A stretch of DNA of 64,000 nt from Tillandsia leiboldiana. Lineage: Eukaryota; Streptophyta; Magnoliopsida; Poales; Bromeliaceae. The stretch lies in the NCBI GenBank assembly GCA_029204045.2, contig CM055076.1, positions 22,730,743 through 22,794,742 of the forward strand. The letters run 5' to 3'. A program made the translations under genes and the position numbers. Below the pieces are notes generated by a model. That model saw only the letters and a list, made by a program, of their open reading frames with translations, was not told where the DNA came from and did not search any database. Positions 1 through 12,600 of this stretch are shown here, piece by piece (the stretch's first letter is position 1; every line of letters begins with the position of its first letter).

Positions 1-85
1 GCCCCAACTCGCGTCCAAATGTTCTTTACTTCCCTAACTTTCATAACACTAGTATTTCACACCACCTTTATTTACATTTATTTAT

Positions 86-535
86 GTGTCGAAAATCCGG
101 TACCTTACAGCCAGCGACACTAGTCACGATGTTTTGACGGTTTCTATAGGTTCAGAATCTCTCAGTGACTGGATATTGGATTTAGGCTGTTCTTATCACA
201 TCAGAAGCCTCGAAGGAATGTGTTTGAATCAAAAAGTTTGTTGCAGAACTCGGTGTGGTTCCAGTTATCAAGGAACCAACACCGCTTTTCTGTGACAATA
301 ATAGAGCCATAGCGTTAACTAAGGAGCCAAGGTCTCATCAGAAATCAAAGCATATTGAACGATGATATTAAATAATCAAAGATTATATTGAAAGAAATGA
401 AATACAAAAAGTTGGTTCTGCTGATAATGTAGCAGACCCATTAACCAAAGCACTCACTCAGCAAAAGCTGGAAGGCCATCTTGAGAAAATGGGTCTACGC
501 TATATAGGTGATTGGCTTTAGTTCAAGTGGGAGAT
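86..535 (+). pseudogene. Ty1/copia polyprotein remnant (protease edge fused to RNase H end)
   Basis: The reading frame from 86 contains the WILD-x-GCSYH type motif found at the start of copia protease domains. At about 215 the homology jumps to the C-terminal RNase H/reverse-transcriptase tail: LFCDNNRAIALT around 285-320, then the SKHIE and NVADPLTKAL motifs to about 520. Gag-protease-integrase-RT between them is missing, and there are frame breaks around 300 and 365. A purine-rich tract (AAGTGGGAGA, about 525-534) directly precedes the LTR start, as expected of a polypurine tract. The order protease...RT/RNase H-PPT-LTR is that of copia. The rest of the element lies left of the window. It is non-functional. 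Confidence 0.8.
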
Positions 536-1571
536 TGTTAGTTATATGCCCTATAAGCCAATCGATGACACAACTATAGGGTTAGCATCTTTATATCTTT
601 TATTAAAATTAATAAATTGGCATTTATTCATTCATGTTATTGTGAAATATATACATGAATCGTCCATAGAATTAATGGTAGAAAAATTATATTTCTAAAA
701 TGTTAGGAATTTGAGATATATATTCTTCTATAATTAATTCTTAAATTGTCACGCCCCGGGAGCAATTTAAAAGCGGAAAGCGACCCTATTTTTTTTTTTT
801 TAAAAAAAAAAAAACTCCCGCTCAGGCACGTGCATAGACCCGCCATATATACAAGGTCTCCCTTGTATATGCACGACATCCTTATGTAATTCACTGCCCG
901 AAGAAAATATCAACCACCTTTGCCTTAAAAGTTACAAAGGCCAGAGTATGATTGAAAACGCTAATAACTCGTTTCATAAAGCGGCGCACACCTAGTGCAT
1001 TAAAATGTTCGAAAGGATAAATCCCAAGGTTTAAAAACAGTGCCCATACGACACTTAATTTTCTAAAGCCATTTTCACAATTCTTTTTTAAGTATGAAAA
1101 CCCGCGTCCACCGACGCGTCCATAAACCATATTTTGAAAGCATAGCTCTATAAAATATATTCATTTGACAAAACATAAGGTCCGTCTCAACATCCACACC
1201 ATCCACAATACTCACGTCCACATGCACAGCATTCGACCATAAAAGAAATAACCAACTAAAAACCAAAGAAGGAAAAGGAACCTGACCGAGGTAATCTCAC
1301 ACCTCACCGAAAAGCGTCCTCACCATCGTCCTGATCCCCAGACCCGACCAAACCTGTCACATAGTAGGAGTCAGTGACATGAAGAGTAGAGATAAAATAC
1401 AACTACAAATACGATGCAAAAAGGTGCGGATAATAAATCAAACCGTAAAACCAGAGCATCCATAACCCCATCCTGCAATCAATCATATCATCCCTGAGGA
1501 AACGAACTGCGCACCTTGCCATGTCAGTCCGGGGACCTCAGGCAAAAGAAAACCACACTGCTCTCACCTTT

Positions 1572-3591
1572 TGTGATGACCCGGATCTCCTCAAAGCTTT
1601 TGCAGTGTGTCTGGCAACTTTTGGAGGCCTTTGCTTTTGTGTTAGACTTGTTTGTGCGCGAATCGGACCCAAGAATTGGACTCAGTGTGGAAAACGGGAG
1701 CAAGTTTGCCTAACCGGATGCCTTTGACAAATTTTAGAAGTGGAATTAGGCAAAACGGACATCAGATTTGGACTCAGCGCGCGAAAACGATAGAAATGGA
1801 TATTTACATGTATTTTTTTGGAGCTCGGATGCCCAAGCACGGATTTCGAGGTAAGGGTTACTGTTCCGGCGGCCGGGGCAGCGCCGGCGGCGACGAGCAG
1901 TCGGCGGAGCGGCCGCGGGCAGCGGCTCGGGCAGGGAGCGGGCCGCTCGGTCCACGGGGCGAGGCGTGCACCGGGGTTTGGACGCGTGGTGGCTCCCGGT
2001 TGGCCGGCGCAGCAGGCGCGGTCTACGGAAGCGCGCGGGGAGTTGTGGACCAGGGCGGGGCCACGTGGCGGCCGCTGGTTGGCCGGTCTACGTGCGCTCG
2101 GGCCACGCGAGGAGCGGGCTGGCGCGGTGCAGCGTGGGTGGTGTGCCATGTGGCGTCTTTCTATTGGCGCAGTGTGGACACGTGGTAGCTTTGGATTGGT
2201 TGGTTCACCGGCGCGGTCCACGGAGGAGGGCGGCAGGTGCCTCGGGATGCGTGCGCGGCGTGGGTGCCGGCAGCGCGGCGTGCGCGCAGGTAGGCGCGCC
2301 GATCGAGGCGCTGACGCGGGCGAGGGGGCGCGCGGGCGCGGCCACGTGTCGCGAGCGGGTTGGCCGTGTTTGCTGTGCGGGGACACGTGGCGCTTCCTTG
2401 ACAATTCGGGCACTGATGGTTCGGGATACATTTTGGGCTACTGTGCGGCACTGTTTGCGCCCGGAATTGTTTCGGGCGCCCAAAAGTGGGGACCCAGATG
2501 GAATTAAGTGAATTGTTCTGTTTTGGCTATATATAGCCCCCTTTGGCCGTTCTTTTGAGCCTTTTTCCGAGCTCCCCTGCGATAGAGCCCTGAAGACGAC
2601 TTGTTCTTCATCTTGTGCTGCAACTCTTGAAGGATTTCCGGATTTTTTTGGAGGCCGCAGCATCGGAGTTTTCTGCGACACGGCGCACTGCGACGCTCCC
2701 TCGATTTTGGGTTCTACTATCGTATTTCAGTGCACGAGGCCCCCTGGACTACTCCGGCAGACTTTTGAGCTGATTTTTATGGCATCGCGTTCACGAGAGG
2801 TACGCCTTCGATTTCCGTGTTGATCACTTTGCCTTATTTTGGGTTTTTGGCATGGTTCCTGAGGTATCTTTTGACCCCTTGTACCGCTACGAGGTTCTGG
2901 ACAGCGGTAGAGTATTGTTGGGATTTCTCGACCTACGGGCATCGGAACGAGATGTATGAGGACTCGATCGACATCTACGCTTCGAGAGGAATGTACCCGT
3001 ATTTTTATCAGAATTTTTGAAGGTCTTTTCAAAGGTGATATTTAAGCTTCTTTGGGACTGATTTCTGTAGAGATGCGAGTTGTGGATTGATTGGCATACC
3101 GCGATGTTCTATTTGTATCTTGGCCTACAGGTGTCGGAATGAGGAGTATAAATACTCGATTTGGATCTACTCGTCGCGAGGATCGCAACCATGATTTTTT
3201 TGGATTTTTCAGAGGGCTGCACGCAGGTTAAAATCCCCTTTATCTTTGCTGGACTGTAAAAACAGCAAGCGCTGTTTTGTGTGTTTGAGGTATTGATTAG
3301 TGTGTTGTCGATGTGATATTGGTTTGAGCAGAGGCTTGTGCGACCAAGTACCGAGGGTGCGGTTCCGGCGGATTTGTTAGCAAGTGGCTGCACACTTCAC
3401 CGACTTCGGCTTTGCCTGCGGAAAGCGATTCCCGTGGATTGCTTCGTCTCCAGAACCCGTGGACGGTTCTCTAATTCTATTTGTTAGTATGCATGCATAG
3501 TTTAATGTACAATTTTGATGATTGTGATCTAAGCATGAGAAATGGTTTGAATGATGGGATTGAGGCTTAATTGATAATTGTACATGATTTA
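1572..3591 (+). mobile_element. LTR A of the gypsy array (3' part deleted)
   Basis: It starts TGTGATGACCC and follows LTR B (5750-7770) closely until the shared tail ...TACATGATTTA at about 3591, where it switches abruptly to internal sequence. It includes the GC-rich U3 (about 1850-2400) and a TATATATA box at 2528-2535. About 1.85 kb of LTR 3' portion is missing. Confidence 0.8.
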
Positions 3592-5749
3592 GCGACGACA
3601 TTCGTCGCCTCAGTGTGAGCAGAGGCAGAGGTCGTGTTCCCTATGTGATTGGTATAGATTTTTTCTGGCAGACTGGACTTTGATGACGAGACAGACTTAG
3701 CGACGACCACTTACATCGAGTGGATGAGTCTGTGCTGCCTGGTTGGAGGGCGCCACGACAGTAGATCGGATTGTCGTAGGTGTGATTTCATTACAGCCGT
3801 CTGAGTTAGAGCATTGTGCATTCCTGCATGGACTAGAGGCAGAGTCGTTACCACGTGCACTAGAGGTACAGGTTCCTGTCGGTGTTGTGCATGTGGAGGA
3901 GGCTTGTGGATCATGTCCAGTGTAGTTGAGACCATGAGTTATACCGGCAGACTTATTGGTATTGTGGTAGTTGGTGTTTTGACCCAGTGCCTGAGATTGG
4001 TTGGCACAGTACCACATGATGTTTGTCTGCAGAGAGAGAGAGAGGACTATGACCTTCTGCGAGGCAGACAAGAAGAGACTTGTTTGTAGAGACAATTAGA
4101 GCACACAGGTTACAGCGACAGTGTGAGAGGTGCCTACGGCGGCACCGGGACTCAAGGATATCCCTATTGCCTGTGAGATCCCGGTGTGAGTCCACCTGAG
4201 ATGATGATGATGCCGCCGGTCAGGGGGATTGAGATTGCGATTGACGTGGTTTTGGGGACCGCGTCAACCTCGACAGCACCTTATTGGATATCACCTGTAG
4301 AGCAGAGAGAGCTGATGGTGCAGTTACAGGATTTGATGGATTGAGGGGTCTGTTGGACCTATTGCCACGCCGTCGTTACACGGTGGTAATGCCACGTCGT
4401 TGGTACACGACTGTGAGGGTCCTTTTGTGGTTTGAGCGCTGGCAGGTTCGGGTTTTATTTAGGGCCATTTGATTGAGTTATACACTGGCAGTTGTTCTCC
4501 TTTGAGGCATGTATTTTTTTTGGAATCATACAACCGAGGATTTTGCCAAGACAGCGTTAGGACGGTAGGGGCATTATGCGCTCTCAGTGAGGCCAAGTGG
4601 ATTGACTAATGCCCTGTTGTCTTTATGATTTATGGAATTGTGTGTTCCAGCTGTACTCGGACGGATTGGTAAAAGTGTTCTGCATAGATATTTGGATTTA
4701 CTCCCAAAGTGACTTGGAGCATGAGGAGCACTTGTGGATAGTGCTGCAGTGTTTGTGAGGAGGAAGTTGTATGCCATATTGTTGAGGTACGAGTTTTAGC
4801 TTCGGGACCATACCTTCTCAGGCCACCTTATTCTAGCCGTAGGAGCGGCTGCAGAAATCCGGCCAAGTGGATGCCATTCGAGATCGGCCGAGACCGACAT
4901 TTATTGTTGAAGTGAAGAACTTCTTGGACTGCGCAGTGCCAGCAGAGCTTAACGAATGGATGTTGAGACTAATACCAGCACCGATTTTAGCTTGACGATG
5001 GGTGATGGATTTGCAAGTTATAGTGATGTCTCCCTTAGGGGCTGTGGAGTTACTGTTGGATTATGGATGAGCATCCAGTATCACCTCGACAGGGCCACTG
5101 TGGTGGCGGTTACCTTGAGCGGGAGAGCTGTCTGGGGTTGAGTTTGATGATTTCACAACTAGCGCTGTGTGGTGTTGTTGAGGCGAACATGGCTTGAGGT
5201 TGTGTCCCTGGGGTTCCCTTTTGATGGTAGCCTGCGGTGGAGCAGTCCACTCGGATACTCAGGATTCGGGAGTGACCGAGTGAGGACCCCAGCTTGTTAG
5301 GGCCCCTTTCATTCTTGGATGATTGCGTAGGGGGTGTTTCGGGTCGCCCTAGTTGAGTTGGCACCCGGGGTGTGGTGTTGGTGTGTGTTGCACTGGCTAT
5401 TTTTTTCCTCTCCCCAGACTTCTGGAGTTCCTGAGGTTTTTTCACATCTTAGCTCAGGAGTGTTATACTTTTGGATCCCTCGCCCGTGATCGACTCGCCC
5501 CATTTGAGATCCGTGAGTGTTTTGAGTACGAGGGATGCTCATTGTGAATTCTGGCTCGTGAGATGAGGGAATTGCGTAATTGGGCCATACCATACCAATT
5601 GTTGTTGTTATTGAGGAGTAATCACGGGGAGTGAGTGGTGACTTGGGAGCTGGAAACGGTGATGATGAGTACCTACCCTTTTGTATTTGAGACTCCTTTT
5701 TTGAGTTGTGTTAGTTTCGAGGACGAAACTTTCTTTTAGTGGGGGAGGA
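3592..5749 (+). pseudogene. Gypsy internal region remnant (gag tail, RT start, 3' end)
   Basis: The sequence is internally deleted and full of stops. Around 4200-4370 a frame gives the region just before gypsy RT (an I-D-V-V-L-G-T-x-x-x-x-x-x-P-Y-W-I-S-P-V-E-like stretch followed by Q-R-E-L-M). The last part, about 5640-5740, reads like the C-terminus of gypsy polyproteins (TWELE...YPFVFE, then a frame-shifted FEDE run), followed by a purine tract AGTGGGGGAGGA immediately before LTR B. No domain is complete. The segment 3597-3934 is nearly identical to 14210-14547. Confidence 0.7.
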
Positions 5750-8700
5750 TGTGATGACCCGGATCTCCTTAGAGCTTTTGCATTGTGTCTAGCAACTTCT
5801 TGAGATCTTTGCTTTTGTGTTAGAGGTGTTTGTGCGCGAATTGGACCCAAGAATTAGACTCAGTGTGGAAAACGGGAGCAAGTTTGCCAAACCGGATGCC
5901 TTTGACAAAATTTAGAAGTGGAATTAGGCAAAACGGACATCGGATTTGGACTCAGCGCGCGAAAACGATGGAAATGGACTATTTACATGTATTTTTTCGG
6001 AGCCCGGATGCCCAAGCACAGATTTCGAGGCAAGGGTTACTGTTCCGGCGGCCGGGGCAGCGCCGGCGGCGACGGGCAGGCGGCGGAGCGGCCGCGGGCA
6101 GCGGCTCGGGCAGGGTGCGGGCCGCTCGGTCCACGGGGCGAGGCGTGCATCGGGGTTTGGACGCGTTGTGGCTCCCGGTTGGCCGGAACAGCAGGCGCGG
6201 TCTACGGAAGCGCGCGGGGAGCCGTGCACCAGGGTGGGGCCACGTGGCGGCCGCTGGTTGGCTGGTCCACGTGCGCTCGGTCCACGCGAGGAGCGGGCTG
6301 GCGCGGTGCAGCGTGGGTGGTGTGCCACGTGGCGTCTTCCTATTGGCACGGTGTGGACACGTGGCAGCTTTGGATTGGTTGATTCACCGGCGTAGTCCAC
6401 GGAGCAGGGCGGCAGGTGCCTTGGGATGCGTGCACGGTGTGGGCGCCGACAGCGCGGCGTGCGCGCACGTGGGCGCACCGACCGAGGCGGTAACGCGGGT
6501 GAGGGGGCGCACGGGCGCGGCCACGTGTCGCGAGCAGGTTGGCCGTGTTTGCTGTTTGCTGTGCGGGGACACGTGGCGCTTCCTGGACGATTCGGGCGCT
6601 GATGGTTCGGGGTACATTTTGGGCTACTGTGCGGCACTGTTTGCGCCTGGAATTGTTTCGGGCGCCCGAAAGTGGGGACCCAGATGGAATTAAGTGAATT
6701 GTTCTGTTTTGGCTATATATAGCCCCCTTTGGCCATTCTTTTGAGCCTTTTTTCGAGCTCCCCTACGATAGAGCCCTAAAGATGACTTGTTCTTCATCTT
6801 GTGCTGCAACTCTTGAAGGATTCCCAGATTTTTTTGGAGGCCGCGGCATCCTATTTTTCTGCGACGCGGCGCACTGCGATGCTCCTTAGATTTTGGCTTC
6901 TACCATTGTATTTCAGTGCGCGAGGCCCCCTGGACTACCCCGATGAACTTTTAAGCTAATTTTTGTGGCAGCGCGTTCACAAGAGGTATGCCTTCGATTT
7001 CTGTGTTGATCACTTCACCTCATTTTGGGTTTTTGGCACGGTTCCCGAGGTATCTTTTGACCCCTTGTACCGCTGCGAGGTTTTGGACAGCGGTAGAGTA
7101 TTGTTGGGATTTCTCGGCCTACGGGCATCGGAACGAGACGTATGAGGACTCGATCGACATCTACGCTTCGAGAGGAACGCATCCGTATTTTTATTAGAAT
7201 TTTTGGAGGTCTTTTCAAAGGTGATATTTAAGTTTCTTTGGGACTGATTTCTGTAGAGATGCGAGTTGTGGATTGATTGGCGTACCGTGATGTTCTATTT
7301 GCATCTTGGCCTACAGGTGTCGGAATAAGGAGTATAAATACTCGATTTGGATCTACTCGTCACGAGAATCGCAACCATGATTTTTTTGGATTTTTCAGAG
7401 GACTGCACGCAGGTAAAAATCCCCTTTCTCTTTTCTGGACAGTAAAAACAACAAGCGCTGTTTTGTGTGCGCGGGGTACTGATTAGTGTGTTGTGGATGT
7501 GATGTTGGTTTGAGCAGAGGCTTGTGCGATCGAGTATCGAGGGTGCGGTTCCAGCGGATTTGTTAGCAAGTGGCTGCGCACTTCACCGACTTCGGCTTTG
7601 CCTGCGGAAAGCGATTCAGGTGGGTTGCTTCGTCTCCAGAACCGGTGGACGGTTCTCTAACTCTATTTGTTAGTATGCATGCATAGTTTAATGTACAATT
7701 TTGATGATTGTGATCTAAGCATGAGAAATGGTTTGAATGATGGGATTGAGGCTTAATTGATAATTGTACATGATTTATTTACCCTTATGCATGAGGGAGA
7801 GTTACAAGATAAAGATGGTTATCCTATTCTAGTGAAAAAGCATGCTAGATGATGATGTTCACTTACTTGTTGGAGAATATGATTGATGCATGTCTGCTCT
7901 ATATTGTTTATGCTTGTGAGCATGTATGACTAGAGTATACTACCTTTGATTGGAAGCAAACATGTTATGAATTGTCCCTGTTATTGGTTCAGTTTTATGC
8001 TTAACCTGATTAGAGGATTATTTATTGATTATTGGAACTTGACCTAGCACCCCGTCATATGATGCATGTTGAAACCAGACTAGTAGAGAACCTTCACTTG
8101 GGCTAGATTCTTTTATGCTTTAGACATCCCACACCTTGCATATTTCCTGGACATAGAGTTTCCTCGCCCGGGTAGTGGCTGAGTGGTCAGGTTATTGTGG
8201 GACGTGTGTTGCACTCGTGCCTGGGGGCTGAGTGGAGTCTGGTAGCTGAGTTTAGACCAGTGTTGGTGTTGTTGGGAGCCGTTGGGTGATCCCGGACCAT
8301 TGAGGATCTTCCGGTCAGTGTTGTTGGGAACCGTTTGGGTTGACGGTGGTCCCGGGTCGTTGAGTGTCGTCCGACCAGTGTTGCTAGCCCTGAGTTGTGG
8401 GTCGGTCCCGACTATGGACTATCTCCAGCCAGTGTGTTTTGTGCCACGAGTTGGTTGAGTTCGTTAGTGTCTCGAGATTCGTGAGAGCTGTTTAGCTGAG
8501 TCGTTGAGAGTACTCCGACCGTCGTGTGAGATGTTTGAGAATCTTGAGTCATTCCGTTCTGAGAGTGAGCGCAGATTTTGACTATAGCCTCGTGAGCCAC
8601 CTTGAGCTCGACAGATATGTGCGGATACTTTTTTCCTCGGTGGGGTCGCGCCCCTCGAGTGCCCCGTCCGGAGTGGGCCTATTACTTTCGTATCGCGACT

Positions 8701-9619
8701 TGTCGATGCTGTCCCTCTGGCTAGGCCTTTTTTAGGCAGTCACGGATGCAGTTCTTCTGGCTGGACCAGTTTTGGCAGTCACGGACGCCTTACGTAAGTC
8801 TAGTCCTCCGTGGATGTACTAGCAGTAGGTAGGCGCAGGCTTGACTGGACCCTATGAGACAGTTAGTTCGATTGGGTCGATTGAGCATCTTGGGTGAGAG
8901 TAGTTGCATATCTTTTCATCTGTATCACCCATTGAGCATTTAGATAGAGGCATGGTAGCTGTAGAGTATCTCCAGCTTTTCTTGTTCAGTTTTTACTGCA
9001 TTGTTATCTTATGCCTCTAGTAGACTTAGTGGGCAGACCGTCGGACTTGGTGGCGGTACCCACTGAGAATTACGTGTTGATGTAGTTCTCACACCCGTTG
9101 GGGGGTTCTCCCCTTCCTTTTTCTTTCCTCTCCTTTGTTTTGCAGAGTTATCTGTGGGAGATGCTGATTCTGCTGTTGCTGTTCAAGGCGAGGGAGTCGC
9201 GAGCTAGATCCCTACCTGTCTTTGGAGACTAGTTGTACCCCCACATTGGAGATTTGTAGTACAATCAGTACATTAGTTTTATTTATGCTTTTGAGAGATT
9301 GTTGTAGTGAGGTTATGACTTGTACTGAGAGCCTGTACACTGGTGTATTATTATTTTAGTTTATTTTGTATTTGAGTTCTTGGATGTTATACCAGAGGAT
9401 TTTGTATGATGATCTTTTGGGAGATGGATATTGTATCATTATTTTCAGTTGTACAGTGATCGGATTTTAGTTTTTCAGCAGTTTTCTTTATTAGCTCTGA
9501 TATCTGTTTAGCTGTAGTACCTTTTCTTGCAGGTTGGACGCTTTGCTTATGCGGGGTTCTGTATAGGCGGCGGATCTGTTGGCGAGCCCGAGTCGCAGTT
9601 TCAACCCCGGGGCGTGACA
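5750..9619 (+). mobile_element. LTR B, complete 3.87-kb gypsy LTR
   Basis: It starts TGTGATGACCC at 5750 directly after a polypurine tract and ends CGTGACA at 9619 directly before a PBS. This is the only full-length LTR of the family in the window. It has a GC-rich U3 (about 6030-6570) with repeated ACGTG boxes and a TATATATA box at 6714-6721. Long open frames on both strands in the GC-rich block reflect base composition, not genes. Confidence 0.88.
6236..6721 (+). promoter_or_regulatory. LTR U3 promoter: array of ACGTG (G-box/ABRE-like) motifs plus TATA box
   Basis: CACGTG or ACGTGGC/ACGTGTC cores recur near 6241, 6268, 6329, 6358, 6465, 6522 and 6569, and a TATATATA box follows at 6714. 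The same layout is seen in LTR A (about 2061-2535) and in the LTR at 62220 (about 62736-63174). The divergent LTR C has its own versions near 11073, 11151 and 11303, with TATAAATA at about 11432. ACGTGGC is the core of abscisic-acid response elements and G-boxes bound by bZIP/bHLH factors. Stress-inducible transcription is inference. Confidence 0.55.
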
Positions 9620-12600
9620 GATTAGAATGGTATCAGAGCCTAGGATGTAGGTCATTGTGGACTTTAGAAACCCTAGGCTTGTGGTTGGACCCTAGGATGA
9701 CTTCGGGAGAGTTGTGATTTTTAGCGAGAGTCTTGATTGAGTCTTATACCTCTCCCAAGGGATGGGATGAGTGATCGGCATGTTTATTCTCCTAAGTGAT
9801 TATGTTGGCTGCAGACAACATAATGCTATGGAATGGGTGACATGCTCTAGACTTTCGCTGGATTGGGTCGAGTGTTTGTTGTGTGCTGTTTGTGGTTTTT
9901 GTCGTAGTGAACGGTGTCTCCCCGACGCTGGGTTTTGCCCCGTGTGCATCTTGTCGCGGCAGTTGAGCCTGAGCGGTTAGTATTGGGCCGGATACCCAAA
10001 TTGAGGTCAGAGAGCTCCGGACCCAGATGACAGGATTGTCTGAGTTATATCAGCGGCGGAGTGATTTCTGTAGCGCCGATGGAGCGAGTAGCCCCCTCCG
10101 TGGCAATGTTTAGTGCCGAGGCACTGAGGCAGGGTGGATAGCTGACAGCTGATGAGCTGTGGGACATCATCGATCAGTTGAGCCAGTTTCGGCAGATGAA
10201 CTACCCCTATTCATAGGTTTGAGTTTGGAGCCTTTGGAGGCAGAATCGTGGTTGGTGGTGATGGAGAGATTACTTGAGAGCCTCCTTATGTCAAAGAGTT
10301 TACGCAGTTGTTGAACTGCGCGCTTCATGTTTAGAGAGATGAGGCGCATAGGATATGTGTGTCTGGGAGTGGATTGCGCCAGGATATCTTTCAGTTCATT
10401 CGGTCCCTCCGTTTCAGATTTTGGATGCCTCGTGGAGTAGGCGTTGAGTATGGAGCATGGCGCTGCAGTTCCTTTGGATAGGGATTTGCCGCCAGAGGCG
10501 AGTTCTGGATAGAGACGCTTGGCGCTAGGTGATGGAGGGCAAATCGGCCGGCAGAGGCATTCCCGATTTTCCTTCCCAGGATCGTAGATTTTTGAGACGC
10601 CAGAGGTCGGGTGGACCCCAATAGCAGTACCAGCATTAGTGTGATGACCCGAATCTCCGCAGAGCTTTTGCAGTGTGAATTGTGGCTTCTGGAGGCCTAT
10701 GATGTGTGTTGGAGTTGGTTGCGCGCAAATCAGACTTCAGATTTGGATCCAGCGCGAAATTTGGATTAAAAATACATGTCCGGATGCCTTGAACAAATTT
10801 TAGAAGTGGAATTTGGCAAAACAGACATCGGATTTGGATTCAGCGCGCGAAAACGGTGAAAATGGACTACTTATTTGTATTTTTCGGAGCCCGGATGCCA
10901 AAACACGAATTTCGAGGCAAGATTGTACTGTTCCGGCAGCCCAGGGCAGCGCCGGCGGCGGCGGGCAGCGGCGGAGCGCGGCGGCAGGGGCGCGGGCAGG
11001 CGAGTGCGCGGCGGCGAGCAGCGCGGTCCACGAGTTTTGGCATGCACCGGGACCAGCCAACGGCGGGCGTGCCACGTGTCGCGCGCTGATTGGGCGGTCA
11101 ACGCACGCGCGGCAGCACGACGGGCGCGGCGCACCATGGACCCCGCCAGGCCACGTGTCGCCCGCCCATTGGCGGGCGCAGCGACCCGGCTGGGCCGCCG
11201 TGAACCGCGGCCCACGGTTCCCGCCGTGGACCGCGTCGCCACGCGGCACGTCGCGAATGGCGGGCGCGCGTGCACCGGGCGCGTGGGGCGCGGAGCGGGT
11301 GACGTGGCGGCTCCTCAGCGTTTTGGACGCGCACAGTGTTAGGCCGACCTAGCACTGTAGCCGCCCGAAAGCTCGCGGGTGCCCGGAAATTGGGCCCAAA
11401 AGCCTATTTGGTTTCTTTTTTGGGAAAAGCCTATAAATAGGCCATTTGCTCTTCAGTTTTGGGCTTTTTCCCGAGCCCAAATGCGAATGAGCCCTTTGCA
11501 AACTTGATCTTCATCCTATGCTGGATCTTGTGAAGGAAGCTCGGAATTTTTGGAGGCCGCGGCATCGACAACTTCGGCATATTAGCGCAGAGCGACGTTC
11601 TTCCATTGGTGGCCCGTTATCGTCGCATTTTGGTCCACGAGGTCCACAGAGCTACTCCGATAGTATTTTTGAATGATTTTTGCGGCGTTGGATTCATGAG
11701 AGGTAAATCTACGATTTTCTTTTTTTCCATTCTCCACATATTTGAGTTTTTATTGGGGTTTCTGGTACATTTTTTACCCCCTTTGTTGCTGGTGGATTTT
11801 CTTGGATAGCAGCACCTTGTCGAATTTTTATCTTTGCACTTGGGTATCGGAATTCGACGTTTATGGACTCGATTGACATCTACGCTTTGCGATGATCACC
11901 ATCCTATTTTTATTGGAATTTTTGGAGTTTATCTTACAGGTGGAAATTTAACATCTTTGGGACTGAAATTTTAGCAGATTCTGTACTTGGATTAATTGTG
12001 TTGATTGTAACATTGGACTATATCTTTGTACCCAGGGGGAGTTGTTTGGGTGTTTTTGGATCCGTTGGACTTGTGGAAATTTGGAGAATTATTCCCAGGT
12101 ATTTTCAGCTTTTTGGACTTTGGACAGTTTAGCACTTTCAGGTAGGTTGCCTCGTCTTCAAAACTGGTGGACTGAACATTAATTCTAAGAGTAGGAAACA
12201 TGCATGATTACAATTGTATTAAGAAGCATGCTAGAAAGTGAGAATTGATGTTCCTAGTGTTACTTTGATGATCATGTGATTTACTGCTTCCTAAATCTGT
12301 TAAATTAATTGTTATATTTGGAACTTGACCTAGCATCCCGTCATATGCTACATGTTTAACCTGACTAGTAGAAAACTCCAACTTGGGCTAGGTTTATTTT
12401 ATGTTTTAGACATCCACACGTTATACTCTATTCCTGGACTTAGGGTTTCTCCTCGCCCGAGTAGTGGGCCGAGTGGTCGGGATTTATTGTTAGTGTGGGA
12501 TGCATGTTACACTCGTGTTTGGGAGCAGAGTGGAGTCTGGTACATGTAGCTGGTCTTTTATCTATGGCGGGAGCCGTTTGGGTGAACGGTGGTCCCGTAT

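Noticed and set aside
1652..2511. Long overlapping open frames on both strands (up to 249 codons) in a GC-rich block, repeated at 5830-6693 and 62255-63146
   Set aside because: They lie in the U3 of a repeated LTR, are open on several frames because of GC bias, and resemble no protein.
10800..11355. Overlapping GC-rich open frames on both strands
   Set aside because: U3 of solo LTR C; same composition effect.
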